Source: Vaginella massiliensis (GTDB lineage Bacteria > Bacteroidota > Bacteroidia > Flavobacteriales > Weeksellaceae). Taken from it: 64,000 nucleotides of DNA. The translations under genes were made by a program, and so were the position numbers. The notes below the pieces were generated by a model. The model did not search any database, was not told the origin of the DNA, and saw nothing but the letters and a program-made list of their open reading frames with translations. The stretch lies in assembly GCF_900089075.1 (NCBI RefSeq), contig NZ_LT593746.1:432920-496919 (forward strand), read 5' to 3'. Below are positions 26,351 to 35,086 of the stretch, in pieces (the stretch's first letter is position 1; each line of letters begins with the position of its first letter).

Positions 26351-26971
26351 TTATTTTTTAATGGCTTTGTTTGTATTATTTCTATTGTTGATGGTGGTTT
26401 TGGTATTGTTTCGATTATTGGTATTATTAGTAGTGTTGTTTGTTGTTTTGGTATCAAATTTTTCGGGTACTAGAATTTTTAAAACCTCTCTACTGATATC
26501 GAATCTTGGGTCGGTGTAAACCATGATGAGGTCGCTTCCTTTGTCGAAAACAAAACTATAGTTCAACCTGTCTGCTACTTGTTTGGTTGCGTTGTAAATC
26601 TGGTCTTGTATGGGTTTCACCAAACTTTTACGCAAATTTAGCAAATCGCCTTCTGGACCATATCGTTTGTCTTGTAAAACGCGAATATTGTTTGACTCTT
26701 CGTCTATTTTAGCTTGTTTAGCTTTCACTTGTTCGTCTGTCAACAAGATTTTCTCTGCCTCGAATTCTGCTTGCATTTTTTGCAGCGTTTCTTTTTTCAA
26801 TTCCAATTCTTTTTGCCAAGCTTCTGTTTGTCTTTTCAGACTACTTTGGGCATTGGTATAAGCTGGATAGTTGTTCAAAATATATTCGGTATCGACATAA
26901 CAAAAGCGTTGCGCCGTTACCACATTCGATAGACCTATAAAAAGAAGGACTAAAAAAATCAACTTTTTCAT
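26351..26971 (-). CDS. OmpH/Skp family periplasmic chaperone with an Asn/Thr-rich tail
   Basis: A 206-residue paralog of the previous gene: signal peptide to about residue 20 (NVVTAQ), RFCYVDTEYILNNYPAYTNAQSSL, a coiled-coil tentacle region and FVFDKGSDLIMVYTDPRFDISREVL. It ends in about 40 residues of low complexity made almost only of Asn, Thr, Arg and Lys (encoded around 26355–26455), which the other copy lacks. The tail is probably disordered; its role is unknown. It lies between bamA and the distal ompH copy. Confidence 0.9.
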   Translation of the reverse strand: MKKLIFLVLLFIGLSNVVTAQRFCYVDTEYILNNYPAYTNAQSSLKRQTEAWQKELELKKETLQKMQAEFEAEKILLTDEQVKAKQAKIDEESNNIRVLQDKRYGPEGDLLNLRKSLVKPIQDQIYNATKQVADRLNYSFVFDKGSDLIMVYTDPRFDISREVLKILVPEKFDTKTTNNTTNNTNNRNNTKTTINNRNNTNKAIKK

Positions 26972-27034
26972 ATGTGTCGTGTTATTTCGAAAACTATGCC
27001 AAATATCTTTAGAGTTTTGGCGAATTTAATAAAT

Positions 27035-29575
27035 TTAAAATGATTGACCAATAATAAAATGGGTTTGCCAACCAGATGGTTCTGTACTGCCAATTGGCCT
27101 GTCGAATCCATAACCGAAATCGAAGCCTAACATACCGAACGCTGGCATGAAAACTCGAACACCTAAACCAGCAGAACGTTTCAGTTCGAATGGTTTGTAT
27201 TCGCGTGCGTTTGACCAAGTGTTTCCTGCCTCTGCAAAAGTAAGGGCGAAAATCTTAGCAGTCTGACTCATGGTGATCGGATAACGCAACTCGAACATGA
27301 ATTTGTTGTAAATTGCTCCTCCACCGTTTGGCGTGATATCGCTTCCGGTTTGCCCTCCATAATTCGATGAATCTTCATATCCCCGTAGGGTTACAATTTC
27401 CCGACCATCGAATCGTTGTTGCATCAATCCTGTTCCTCCCAAATAGAATCTTTCGAACGGTATGGTGCCAATTTTTTGATTGTAGGCTCCTAAATATCCA
27501 AATTCACCTCCAATCTTTGCAACCAATTTACCTGCAAGTTCTTTGTACCAATATGCCTTGGTTTTTATCTTGTAATACTCCAACCACTTGATTTTCTCTT
27601 GTGGTTCTATTGTGGTATAATCTTTATTGTTGATCAACGAATAAGGAATGGTAAACGTTCCCGAAACGCTGAATTCTGATCCGCCTTGTGGGAAAACAGG
27701 GTCTGGACCAGCAGAGTTTCTAGAGAGTCCGATGGTATAATTCAGGTTGTTCGATATCCCTTCAGAGTATTGTACTCCGCCTATAGAGAACAAATTATAG
27801 TTATGATAATCGTATCGCTGATAAGCAACCGAGTGGCTTAGACGGAAATAATCATCGGGCCAAGTGAGCAATTTGCTGATGCCGACATTCGCTCCTAAAA
27901 TATTGAGTTTAGTGCGTTCACCATTCAGATTTTGCGAACTTGCATCACGGAAATTGTAGCGTGAGTAATAGAACGATGTCGAAAGCGAGGTTGGTCGCTT
28001 GCCACCAATCCATGGTTCAACGAAAGAGAAACTATAATTTTGGTATCCATATCCGGCTTGAGCACGTAGCGACAATTGTTGTCCGTCACCCATCGGAACT
28101 GGTTTCCAAGCTTCTTTGTTGAACATATTTCCTATCGAGAAATTCCCAAAGGTCAATCCCAAGGTTCCGATGAAAGTTCCTCCACCATAACCACCTTGCA
28201 GCTCAACTTGCGATGCCGATTTTGGTGCTACTTTCCAGTTAATGTCTACTGTATTGTTTTCGTAATTGGGCTGAACGTCTGGAGCGATTTGCGTTGGCTC
28301 TAAGTAATTGGTCGCTGCCAATTCGTAAACCGTACGTTTGATGTCGGTTTTCGAAAAAAGATTCCCTGGCTGGGTACGCAATTCGCGGTATAATACGTGG
28401 TCGTGCGCCTCGGTATTTCCAGAGATTGTAACGCGGTTGATGGTGGCTTGCGTTCCTTCGTGAATTTTAATTTCGAGATCGATGGTGTCGTTCTGAATAT
28501 TTTTCTCGATCGGAATGACTTGCGCAAACAAGTAACCGCTATCCATGTACAAGGTTTGGATGTCGTCATCTTTTTCTGATCCGGATACTTTTTTACCGAT
28601 TCCTACCGCATCGTATCGGTCTCCTTCTTTGTAAGAAAACACGCGCGCCAATTGCTCTGATGTATAAACAGAGTTTCCAGCAAACGAAACTTTACCCAGA
28701 TAATACGGACGTCCCTCGTCTACCTTGACTACAATTTTCACGTTGTTTTCGTCGAGTCTTATAATGCTGTCAGAGACAATTTTGGCATCACGAAAACCTG
28801 CCGATTTGTATTTCTCAACTACTTTTTTTAGGTCTTCTTGGTATTTTTCGTCGATGAGTTTCGATGGTTTAAAGAAGTTAATCGAGCGGCGTTTGGTGTC
28901 TTTCATTGCCTTGCGCAATTTTCGATCAGATAGTTCTTGGTTTCCTTCGAATTCAATGTTTTTTATTTTTACTCGTGGTCCTCGATCTACTACGACTTCG
29001 ATATTTTCTTTTTGATTATCGGCAACCGTACGGTTGAATTTGATTACGGGTTCTGGATAACCTTTCCCAAGGTAATAGTCTTGGATATTGTTTCGAGTCT
29101 GATTCAACAAATTGTTGGTGATTTTCACACCTGGGTTCAATTTGTTTTTCTTGATGATTTCTTCTTTTTGTGATTTTTTGATTCCCGAAATATTGATTTG
29201 TTGTAGCTCTGGCAAGCCCATCAGATTCAACTCCAACACCACCTCGTTCCCTTGTACCGAAGAAATATAGATGTTGATATCCGAGAACATGTTCGAGCGC
29301 CAAAGTTTTTTCACGGCGTTGTTGATTTTGGTGCCCGGTATTTCGATTTCGTCGCCCAAAGAGAATCCAGCAAATCTTAAAATTTGATTTTTACTGAATT
29401 TGGTATCGCCGGTAAGGTTTACATCTTTTAGAATATAAGTTCTCACGGCGTTCAAATTATTAAAATCTTGACTTTGTGCGGTATAAAAGTCAGGCTGAAT
29501 GGTATCGTTTACTTGTGCATTCACCAAGCTAAGATACGCACCCAACATCCACATTGTCCAAGTTATTTTCTTCAT
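27035..29575 (-). CDS. bamA: Outer-membrane protein assembly factor BamA
   Basis: An 846-residue Omp85-family protein. After a signal peptide (to about residue 20) there are about five POTRA repeats, recognisable from LRFAGFSLGDEIE, VKIKNIEFEGNQELSDRKLRKAM and INRVTISGNTEAHDHVLYRELRT, then a beta-barrel from about residue 460 ending in HFIIGQSF with the terminal Phe. It inserts beta-barrel proteins into the outer membrane. The long linker between the signal peptide and the first POTRA is typical of Bacteroidota. The gene is followed by two OmpH chaperones and preceded by uppS, 22 bases away. Confidence 0.95.
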   Translation of the reverse strand: MKKITWTMWMLGAYLSLVNAQVNDTIQPDFYTAQSQDFNNLNAVRTYILKDVNLTGDTKFSKNQILRFAGFSLGDEIEIPGTKINNAVKKLWRSNMFSDINIYISSVQGNEVVLELNLMGLPELQQINISGIKKSQKEEIIKKNKLNPGVKITNNLLNQTRNNIQDYYLGKGYPEPVIKFNRTVADNQKENIEVVVDRGPRVKIKNIEFEGNQELSDRKLRKAMKDTKRRSINFFKPSKLIDEKYQEDLKKVVEKYKSAGFRDAKIVSDSIIRLDENNVKIVVKVDEGRPYYLGKVSFAGNSVYTSEQLARVFSYKEGDRYDAVGIGKKVSGSEKDDDIQTLYMDSGYLFAQVIPIEKNIQNDTIDLEIKIHEGTQATINRVTISGNTEAHDHVLYRELRTQPGNLFSKTDIKRTVYELAATNYLEPTQIAPDVQPNYENNTVDINWKVAPKSASQVELQGGYGGGTFIGTLGLTFGNFSIGNMFNKEAWKPVPMGDGQQLSLRAQAGYGYQNYSFSFVEPWIGGKRPTSLSTSFYYSRYNFRDASSQNLNGERTKLNILGANVGISKLLTWPDDYFRLSHSVAYQRYDYHNYNLFSIGGVQYSEGISNNLNYTIGLSRNSAGPDPVFPQGGSEFSVSGTFTIPYSLINNKDYTTIEPQEKIKWLEYYKIKTKAYWYKELAGKLVAKIGGEFGYLGAYNQKIGTIPFERFYLGGTGLMQQRFDGREIVTLRGYEDSSNYGGQTGSDITPNGGGAIYNKFMFELRYPITMSQTAKIFALTFAEAGNTWSNAREYKPFELKRSAGLGVRVFMPAFGMLGFDFGYGFDRPIGSTEPSGWQTHFIIGQSF

Positions 29576-29597
29576 ACTTCTATATAATTCTAGTAGA

Positions 29598-30341
29598 CTA
29601 GATTAATTGTTCACTGATTTTTCCGAAACGTCTTTCTCTGCCTTGGTAATTCAACACGGCTTCATATAGGCTTTCTTTGTTGAAATCTGGCCACAAAATT
29701 GGGGTAAAATACAATTCGGCATAGGCAATTTGCCAAAGCAAAAAGTTGCTAATTCTGGTTTCGCCACTGGTTCTAATCATCAGATCTACCATTGGCAAAT
29801 CACTGGTATACAACGAAGAAACAAACAACTCTTCGTTGATCTCTTCTAATTGTATTTCGTTGTTTTTATATTTTGATGCGATTTTTTTGGTCGCTTCTAA
29901 AATCTCTTCTTGCGCACCATAATTGAGTGCGAGTGTCAGGGTAGAACCTGTGTTGTGTTGGGTGAGTTCTATCCCTTTGTTCAATTCTTTTTGGGTAGCA
30001 TTTGGCAATTTGCTGATGTTCCCAATCACATTCAATCGTACGTTGTTCTCGTGCAGCTCTTTTATTTCTCGCTGAATTGTTTGTGACAAAAGCGTCATGA
30101 GCAACGAAACTTCTGGTTTCGGACGCTTCCAATTCTCTGTAGAAAAGGCATATAGCGTAAGGTACGGAATTTTCAGATCACGGCAAGCCTCGATAGCAGC
30201 TCTTACTGCTCCCAAAGCATTTTTGTGCCCGAAGGTTCTTTCTTTTCCGTTCTTTTTTGCCCAACGACCATTGCCGTCCATAATGATGGCAACATGCTGA
30301 GGCACTTTCGTTAAATCTATATGTTCTAAAATCTCACTCAT
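29598..30341 (-). CDS. uppS: Undecaprenyl diphosphate synthase (isoprenyl transferase)
   Basis: A 247-residue cis-prenyltransferase that builds the C55 lipid carrier from farnesyl and isopentenyl diphosphate. The Mg-binding Asp22 lies in IIMDGNGRWAKK, and RTFGHKNAL, TLYAFSTENWKRP and the C-terminal RTSGETRISNFLLWQIAYAEL are diagnostic. Its ATG shares one base with the stop of the DUF6089 gene (TAATG). The product feeds the lipid-linked glycan and peptidoglycan pathways, including the locus at 52–64 kb. Confidence 0.96.
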   Translation of the reverse strand: MSEILEHIDLTKVPQHVAIIMDGNGRWAKKNGKERTFGHKNALGAVRAAIEACRDLKIPYLTLYAFSTENWKRPKPEVSLLMTLLSQTIQREIKELHENNVRLNVIGNISKLPNATQKELNKGIELTQHNTGSTLTLALNYGAQEEILEATKKIASKYKNNEIQLEEINEELFVSSLYTSDLPMVDLMIRTSGETRISNFLLWQIAYAELYFTPILWPDFNKESLYEAVLNYQGRERRFGKISEQLI

Positions 30342-31135
30342 TAATTACAATAACATGGTGGTCGACCAAAAGCATAGGTTAAAGATAGACCTGTAAAAAC
30401 ATACCAATCGGTGTTCGAAATATTACCTATGGTCTTATATTCACCGATTACGCCTCTCAGCGAACCGTCTTCATTGTAAATATTATCGTTAAAAGAGTAG
30501 GCACTCAAATCCAATCTATCGGTATTGGTATAGCGAAATCCTACCTCTGCTGCTATCACCCAATTGTATCCTACTTTCAATTTATACCCAGCGCCTACTG
30601 GAAAAGAGAAATTGGCTACTGTTTTCTTACGCGTATCTATCCCAACGGGTTCTATTACATTTCCGTTTTCATCAACTATGACTGTTTCTCTATAGTAAAC
30701 TTCGTTTTCGCGAGAGCTAAAAGCACCAATACCTGCAAATATGAAGGGTGAATGGGCATTGCCTTCGTCGTTGATCGGAAAGAAGTTATATTCAAACAAC
30801 AGCGAACCTTCTGCAATATTATTTTTGAAAAAGGCTTTGCGCTGTCTTTTGTATAACTGACCCGAGTTCATATCATGATCGTTTACCTGCGCATAGCTCA
30901 GTCCCAATCGAAATCCCATGTGCGGATTGAAGTTGAAACGGTACAGAACTCCACCAACAGCGGGCACTCCCAATTTTCCGTTTTTTAGTCTTGACGGTAT
31001 TGGATTGATATAATTTTCACTTCCGATATCTGATATTAGGTTTGCTCCACCTAAAAAGAGACCGAGCTCGTGCCTTTGTGCGAACAACGACGTTGTACTA
31101 AGCAACATAATCAATGCAATAATGTAGTTCTTCAT
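30341..31135 (-). CDS. DUF6089 outer-membrane beta-barrel-like protein
   Basis: A 264-residue exported protein with a signal peptide (MKNYIIALIMLLSTTSLFAQ) and RHELGLFLGGANLISDIGSENYINP at the mature N-terminus, the pattern of the DUF6089 family found next to uppS and bamA throughout Flavobacteriia. Alternating hydrophobic strands and Gly-rich turns (FIFAGIGAFSSRENEVYY) fit a small outer-membrane barrel. The C-terminus PPCYCN is unusual in ending with two Cys. Function unknown; the context suggests envelope assembly. Confidence 0.9.
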   Translation of the reverse strand: MKNYIIALIMLLSTTSLFAQRHELGLFLGGANLISDIGSENYINPIPSRLKNGKLGVPAVGGVLYRFNFNPHMGFRLGLSYAQVNDHDMNSGQLYKRQRKAFFKNNIAEGSLLFEYNFFPINDEGNAHSPFIFAGIGAFSSRENEVYYRETVIVDENGNVIEPVGIDTRKKTVANFSFPVGAGYKLKVGYNWVIAAEVGFRYTNTDRLDLSAYSFNDNIYNEDGSLRGVIGEYKTIGNISNTDWYVFTGLSLTYAFGRPPCYCN

Positions 31136-31183
31136 GTCTTATATAATAGAATAGTCGTTGTTTATATTTTGATTTTGAACGAG

Positions 31184-31191
31184 CAAATATA
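31184..31191 (-). promoter_or_regulatory. Bacteroidota -7 box (TATATTTG) for DUF6089–uppS–bamA–ompH
   Basis: Perfect minus-strand match 48 bases before the DUF6089 ATG. It lies between nadK and DUF6089 and could drive the envelope block. Confidence 0.4.
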
Positions 31192-31247
31192 AACAAAACT
31201 GATTTCAAGATAATTGATTTAACAAAAATTAAGAAGAAATATTGCGT

Positions 31248-32129
31248 TTAATTTCGTTTATCTGATCCCCAAAGCAATTTTTCGCGTAAGGTTTTGTAAT
31301 AATTCGGATCATTCGTCTCAACAATATAGATATAAAAATCCGCCTTTTTTATGGTGATTTCTACCGAAGTTGGCAAAGCTAAATTGCGCGAATCCAACGA
31401 CAGAAAATATTCCTCGGCACGGCTTTTTATTTTCAGGTCGATCACATTATGGTCGTCCAATATCAAAGGGCGAACATTCAGGTTGTGAGGAGCAATAGGC
31501 GTTACGATAAAGTTTTCGTTCGACGGATGCACAATAGGACCGCCGCAACTCAACGAATAACCCGTAGAACCCGTTGGCGTAGAAACGATGAGTCCGTCTG
31601 CCCAAAACGAATTCAGAAACTCGCCGTTTACCCAAGAATCTACGGTAATCATCGAAGTGGTTTCTCTACGAGTAACCGTAATTTCGTTCAGAGCAAAATT
31701 GTGTTCCAAATCGATTGGATCATCAGAATGAATGGTCAATAAACTTCTGGGAACCAATTTGTATTCGTCTCGAAAAATATTTTCTAATTGGTCTAAAAAA
31801 TAATTTTTGTTGATGGTCGCCAAAAATCCCAAACGTCCGGTATTGACCCCAACTATCGGGATACCACTTTGCTGAATGTACGTTATGGCATTGAGGATGG
31901 TACCATCGCCGCCAAAAGTGAACATGAATTTTGCCGACTTGTCAAGCGATTCGTAACTATCAAACGTTTCGATCGCCGATAAATCGCGCTCGGTATAGTT
32001 GGTTAAAATCGTTCTGAATTGCTCTTCGATGCAATAATCTACCTTTCGACTTTCTAAAAAAGATAAAAAAGGATCTACGATATCGTGCAAAGATGTGCTT
32101 GTTTTCTGACCAAATAATGCAACTTTCAT
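31248..32129 (-). CDS. nadK: NAD kinase
   Basis: A 293-residue ATP-dependent kinase forming NADP from NAD. The diagnostic FTFGGDGTILNA (70–80) with GGDG at 73–76, GVNTGRLGFLATI, the NE-containing FALNEITVTRRETTSMI and DGLIVSTPTGSTGYSLSCGGPIVHP are present. With nadABC at the left of the window, four steps of NAD(P) synthesis are represented in this one region, though not in one operon. It lies 19 bases after the CBS gene. Confidence 0.96.
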   Translation of the reverse strand: MKVALFGQKTSTSLHDIVDPFLSFLESRKVDYCIEEQFRTILTNYTERDLSAIETFDSYESLDKSAKFMFTFGGDGTILNAITYIQQSGIPIVGVNTGRLGFLATINKNYFLDQLENIFRDEYKLVPRSLLTIHSDDPIDLEHNFALNEITVTRRETTSMITVDSWVNGEFLNSFWADGLIVSTPTGSTGYSLSCGGPIVHPSNENFIVTPIAPHNLNVRPLILDDHNVIDLKIKSRAEEYFLSLDSRNLALPTSVEITIKKADFYIYIVETNDPNYYKTLREKLLWGSDKRN

Positions 32130-32148
32130 CGACTAGAGTTCGTTTTTT

Positions 32149-32802
32149 TTATAGATTGATGTATTTGAGCAATTGATTGTAACGATCGGTCATCAAGCCG
32201 GTTTTTTCATCGTTGTAATATTTCTGAATCACCTGATAACCATACCGTTCCAAGGTTTCGCCAATCGATAAAATGTTTTCTGATCTGACTTTGATCAAAA
32301 CCTTCGAGCGATCTTCTTCTTGCCCCAAAATAAAAACCCCCAGCAATTTGCTGTTGTGCGACTCCACAATATTGGCAATTGCCGCAACAGACAGGTCTAC
32401 CGTTGGGATGGTGAGCAACATTTCTGCCCCAGCCTCTTCCATAAACAAGGTGGTCGCAATACGATCCATCACATCACTCTGCAAGATGGTTCCCAAATAT
32501 TTTTCTTCACTATCGAGCACTGGTACCATATTGGCATGGTGCTGATGCATCATTTTTATCGCGTCCAAAACCGTGTGCGCATTGCTTACGTAAAACTTTT
32601 CGGCAAAGTTTTCATAATCCGAAGCATCATCATAACTCATATCCAACAAATCTTCTTCGGCAATGTTTCCAATGAATTTCATTCGGTCGAAAACAGGAAT
32701 ATGGGTTAATTTTTGATCCTGAAGCAACTGCAAAATCTCCAAAGCGCCCTGTTTCTTTTTTGCAGGAATAAAATCAGCATTCAAATATTCGGTCGTGTAC
32801 AT
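32149..32802 (-). CDS. Protein with two CBS domains
   Basis: A 217-residue soluble protein made of a CBS pair (about residues 10–65 and 75–130: HTVLDAIKMMHQHHANMVPVLDSEEKYLGTILQSDVMDRI) followed by a C-terminal region (VDLSVAAIANIVESHNSKLLGVFI) that resembles an ACT-like or BON-like fold. CBS pairs bind adenine nucleotides; its invariable location beside NAD kinase in Bacteroidota makes a link to nucleotide sensing plausible but unproven. A perfect -7 box ends four bases before its ATG. Confidence 0.85.
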   Translation of the reverse strand: MYTTEYLNADFIPAKKKQGALEILQLLQDQKLTHIPVFDRMKFIGNIAEEDLLDMSYDDASDYENFAEKFYVSNAHTVLDAIKMMHQHHANMVPVLDSEEKYLGTILQSDVMDRIATTLFMEEAGAEMLLTIPTVDLSVAAIANIVESHNSKLLGVFILGQEEDRSKVLIKVRSENILSIGETLERYGYQVIQKYYNDEKTGLMTDRYNQLLKYINL

Positions 32803-32806
32803 GGGA

Positions 32807-32814
32807 CAAAGGTA
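32807..32814 (-). promoter_or_regulatory. Bacteroidota -7 box (TACCTTTG) four bases from the CBS-protein ATG
   Basis: Perfect minus-strand match; only TCCC lies between the box and the ATG at 32802, predicting a leaderless or almost leaderless mRNA. Confidence 0.5.
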
Positions 32815-32815
32815 A

Positions 32816-33166
32816 TTATTTTAATTGATTGCGCTGTTTTTTCGGCATGCCTTTCACTACACAATCATACGAATGATCGATAAGCGAATAAACAAGCGCA
32901 GGTTCTATCGTATCGGCTACACAAATTGTATTCCAATGTTTTTTACTCATGTGATAGCCTGGCGTGACGGCTTCGTACCGCTCTCTAAGCTCGATTGCGT
33001 AATCTGGATCGCATTTGAGATTGATTTTGAGCGGAATTGAATGGAGGTTGGAAAGGCAAAATATTTTGCCCAAAATCTTAAATGTTAAAACCTCATCGTC
33101 GAAAGGAAAATCTTCTGTAACCCCTGATTTTTGCAAACAATACAAGCGAATTTCTTCTATGTTCAT
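32816..33166 (-). CDS. MmcQ/YjbR family protein
   Basis: A 116-residue protein with the family's start (MNIEEIRLYCLQKSGVTEDFPFDD), the central KILGKIFCLSN and the C-terminal signature TPGYHMSKKHWNTI. The fold resembles the double-wing DNA-binding CyaY-like structure. The biochemical role is not established. It lies 13 bases upstream of the CBS gene and is divergent from the mevalonate kinase gene. Confidence 0.9.
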   Translation of the reverse strand: MNIEEIRLYCLQKSGVTEDFPFDDEVLTFKILGKIFCLSNLHSIPLKINLKCDPDYAIELRERYEAVTPGYHMSKKHWNTICVADTIEPALVYSLIDHSYDCVVKGMPKKQRNQLK

Positions 33167-33207
33167 CTTGGACTGAAATTTGATAAGAAATGTAAGTAAA
33201 AATTATG

Positions 33208-33215
33208 TAATTTTG
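33208..33215 (+). promoter_or_regulatory. Bacteroidota -7 box (TAATTTTG) for the mevalonate kinase gene
   Basis: Perfect TAnnTTTG match 19 bases before the ATG at 33235. The nearest TTG is 25 bases upstream, slightly far for a -33 element. Confidence 0.5.
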
Positions 33216-33234
33216 CATTGAATTTCAGAACTAT

Positions 33235-34149
33235 ATGAAGAATCCTTTATTTTACGCAAAAATTCTTTTGTTTGGTGAATATGGTATAATCGAAAATTCT
33301 AAAGGCCTGACCATTCCTTTCAGTGATTACAACGGCGTTTTGAAATTCGATGCTTCCGAAAATTCTACAGAATCCAATCAACACCTCAAACGTTTTGCCC
33401 AACATTTGGATCAACATTTTGCGGCTGAGTTCGATACCAAGAAATTTCTAGAAGACGTAGCACAAGGCATGCACTTCGATTCCAATATTCCGCAAGGTTA
33501 TGGTGTAGGAAGCTCTGGCGCCTTGGTTGCGGCGATTTATGATAAATATGCGGTTGATAAAATCGACATCGACCAACAATTATCCAAAGAAAACATTGCC
33601 AAACTGAAGAAACTTTTTGGGCAAATGGAATCTTTCTTTCATGGCACAAGCTCTGGGATAGACCCGCTGATTTGTTACATGAAAATACCGTTGCTAATTC
33701 AATCAAAAGACGACATCTCGACCGTTGGGATGCCCGCAGCGAAAGAAGGCAAAGGAGCAATCTTTTTGATCAACTCTGGAACACCTGGAGAAACAGCCCC
33801 GATGGTACAAATCTTCTTCGACAAACTGAAGAACGACGGCTTCAGAAAAACACTCAAAGAAGAGTTTATAAAATACAACAACGCCTGTATAGATGACTTT
33901 GTCAAAGGCGAATACAAAACCTTGTTTTACAACCTCAAGAAGCTTTCTTCTTGGGCATTGGAACATCTACAACCCATGATCCCAACAAAGGTAATGGAAC
34001 TATGGAAAACTGGCATCGAAACCAATTCGTACTATTTGAAACTTTGTGGTTCTGGCGGCGGAGGCTACGTTTTAGGTTTTACAGAAGATTACGAAAAAGC
34101 ATTGCCTTATCTGAAAAATTTCAACACCGAGATTGTGTACCGATTCTAA
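33235..34149 (+). CDS. GHMP kinase, probable mevalonate kinase
   Basis: A 304-residue kinase with the N-terminal YAKILLFGEYGIIENSKGLTIPF, the ATP-binding loop PQGYGVGSSGAL (86–97) and the C-terminal KLCGSGGGGYVLGFT. This arrangement is that of mevalonate kinase, which phosphorylates mevalonate with ATP; phosphomevalonate kinase is the main alternative within the family. The next gene, six bases downstream, is a UbiA prenyltransferase, which uses products of this pathway. Confidence 0.85.
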   Translation: MKNPLFYAKILLFGEYGIIENSKGLTIPFSDYNGVLKFDASENSTESNQHLKRFAQHLDQHFAAEFDTKKFLEDVAQGMHFDSNIPQGYGVGSSGALVAAIYDKYAVDKIDIDQQLSKENIAKLKKLFGQMESFFHGTSSGIDPLICYMKIPLLIQSKDDISTVGMPAAKEGKGAIFLINSGTPGETAPMVQIFFDKLKNDGFRKTLKEEFIKYNNACIDDFVKGEYKTLFYNLKKLSSWALEHLQPMIPTKVMELWKTGIETNSYYLKLCGSGGGGYVLGFTEDYEKALPYLKNFNTEIVYRF

Positions 34150-34155
34150 AAAATT

Positions 34156-35037
34156 ATGAGAGATGTATTCGTAAAGATAATTGCACTCTTCAATGTCGTG
34201 CGAGGGTACAATCTCATCATTTTGGCATTAGCTCAATACCTGGCTTCGTTGTTCATTTTTGCACCCACAACCAATCACATGCAAACCTTGTTGAACCCGA
34301 AACTCAACGGGATAATTTTTGCATCTGTACTGAGTGCTGCTGCAGGTTATATCATCAATAATTTTTACGATTTAGAAAAAGACGAAATCAAGCGTCCGTT
34401 GCTCGCTTACCTCAACAAAAAAGTATCACAAGGCTTCAAACTTCGGTTCTACCTGTTCCTCAACGCGTTGGCGCTTGTAATTGCAGCCCTTGTTTCTTGG
34501 CGAGTGTTGGTATTTTTTGCGCTGTATCAATTTCTGGTATGGGTCTATAGCCACCGTGCCAACCGAGTGGTCTACATCAAAAATCTTTTCTCGGTTCTCA
34601 TTCGGGTCATTCCTTTTTTTGCGCTATTTCTTTTTTTCGAAAATTATTCTTGGAATGTTTTTTCTCACGCAGGTTTTCTTACAGCGCTACTTTTCATCAC
34701 CGATTTGGTCAAAGATTTGAGTTCGCAAAAGGCAGATGCAATTTACGGTTATCATACTTTGCCACTGGCATACGGCGAACAACTTACCAAAATTGTCTTC
34801 TGCATCGGCATTCTCATCGCGATCGGATTTGCCGCTTACCTCGTGAATACACCCGAAATTGGCTGGATGAAATATTATTTATACAGCACTTCTATCATCC
34901 TCATCTTCATCGGATTTATTATTTTCAGAATTTCTTCTATACAAGATTATAAAATCTTACATTTGATTTTCAAGGCGTTGATTGTGATGGGTGTGATAAG
35001 TATTATTTTCATCGAAATAAAACCCCTAACTTTGTAA
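34156..35037 (+). CDS. UbiA family membrane prenyltransferase
   Basis: A 293-residue polytopic membrane protein with about seven to nine helices. The first Asp-rich motif is NNFYDLEKDEIKRP (68–81) and the second is DLVKDLSSQKAD (about 185–196), which bind the Mg-diphosphate of a polyprenyl donor. Relatives in Flavobacteriia are annotated as geranylgeranylglycerol-phosphate geranylgeranyltransferase-like; the acceptor here is not known. It is probably co-transcribed with the upstream kinase gene. A perfect -7 box for the next gene overlaps its last codons. Confidence 0.87.
   Translation: MRDVFVKIIALFNVVRGYNLIILALAQYLASLFIFAPTTNHMQTLLNPKLNGIIFASVLSAAAGYIINNFYDLEKDEIKRPLLAYLNKKVSQGFKLRFYLFLNALALVIAALVSWRVLVFFALYQFLVWVYSHRANRVVYIKNLFSVLIRVIPFFALFLFFENYSWNVFSHAGFLTALLFITDLVKDLSSQKADAIYGYHTLPLAYGEQLTKIVFCIGILIAIGFAAYLVNTPEIGWMKYYLYSTSIILIFIGFIIFRISSIQDYKILHLIFKALIVMGVISIIFIEIKPLTL
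35027..35034 (+). promoter_or_regulatory. Bacteroidota -7 box (TAACTTTG) before the pseudouridine synthase gene
   Basis: Perfect match over the last codons of the UbiA gene, 52 bases before the ATG at 35087. Confidence 0.4.
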
Positions 35038-35086
35038 CCAATTGTATACAGCCGAACATACAATTTTTTAATACCAAAATTTTAAT

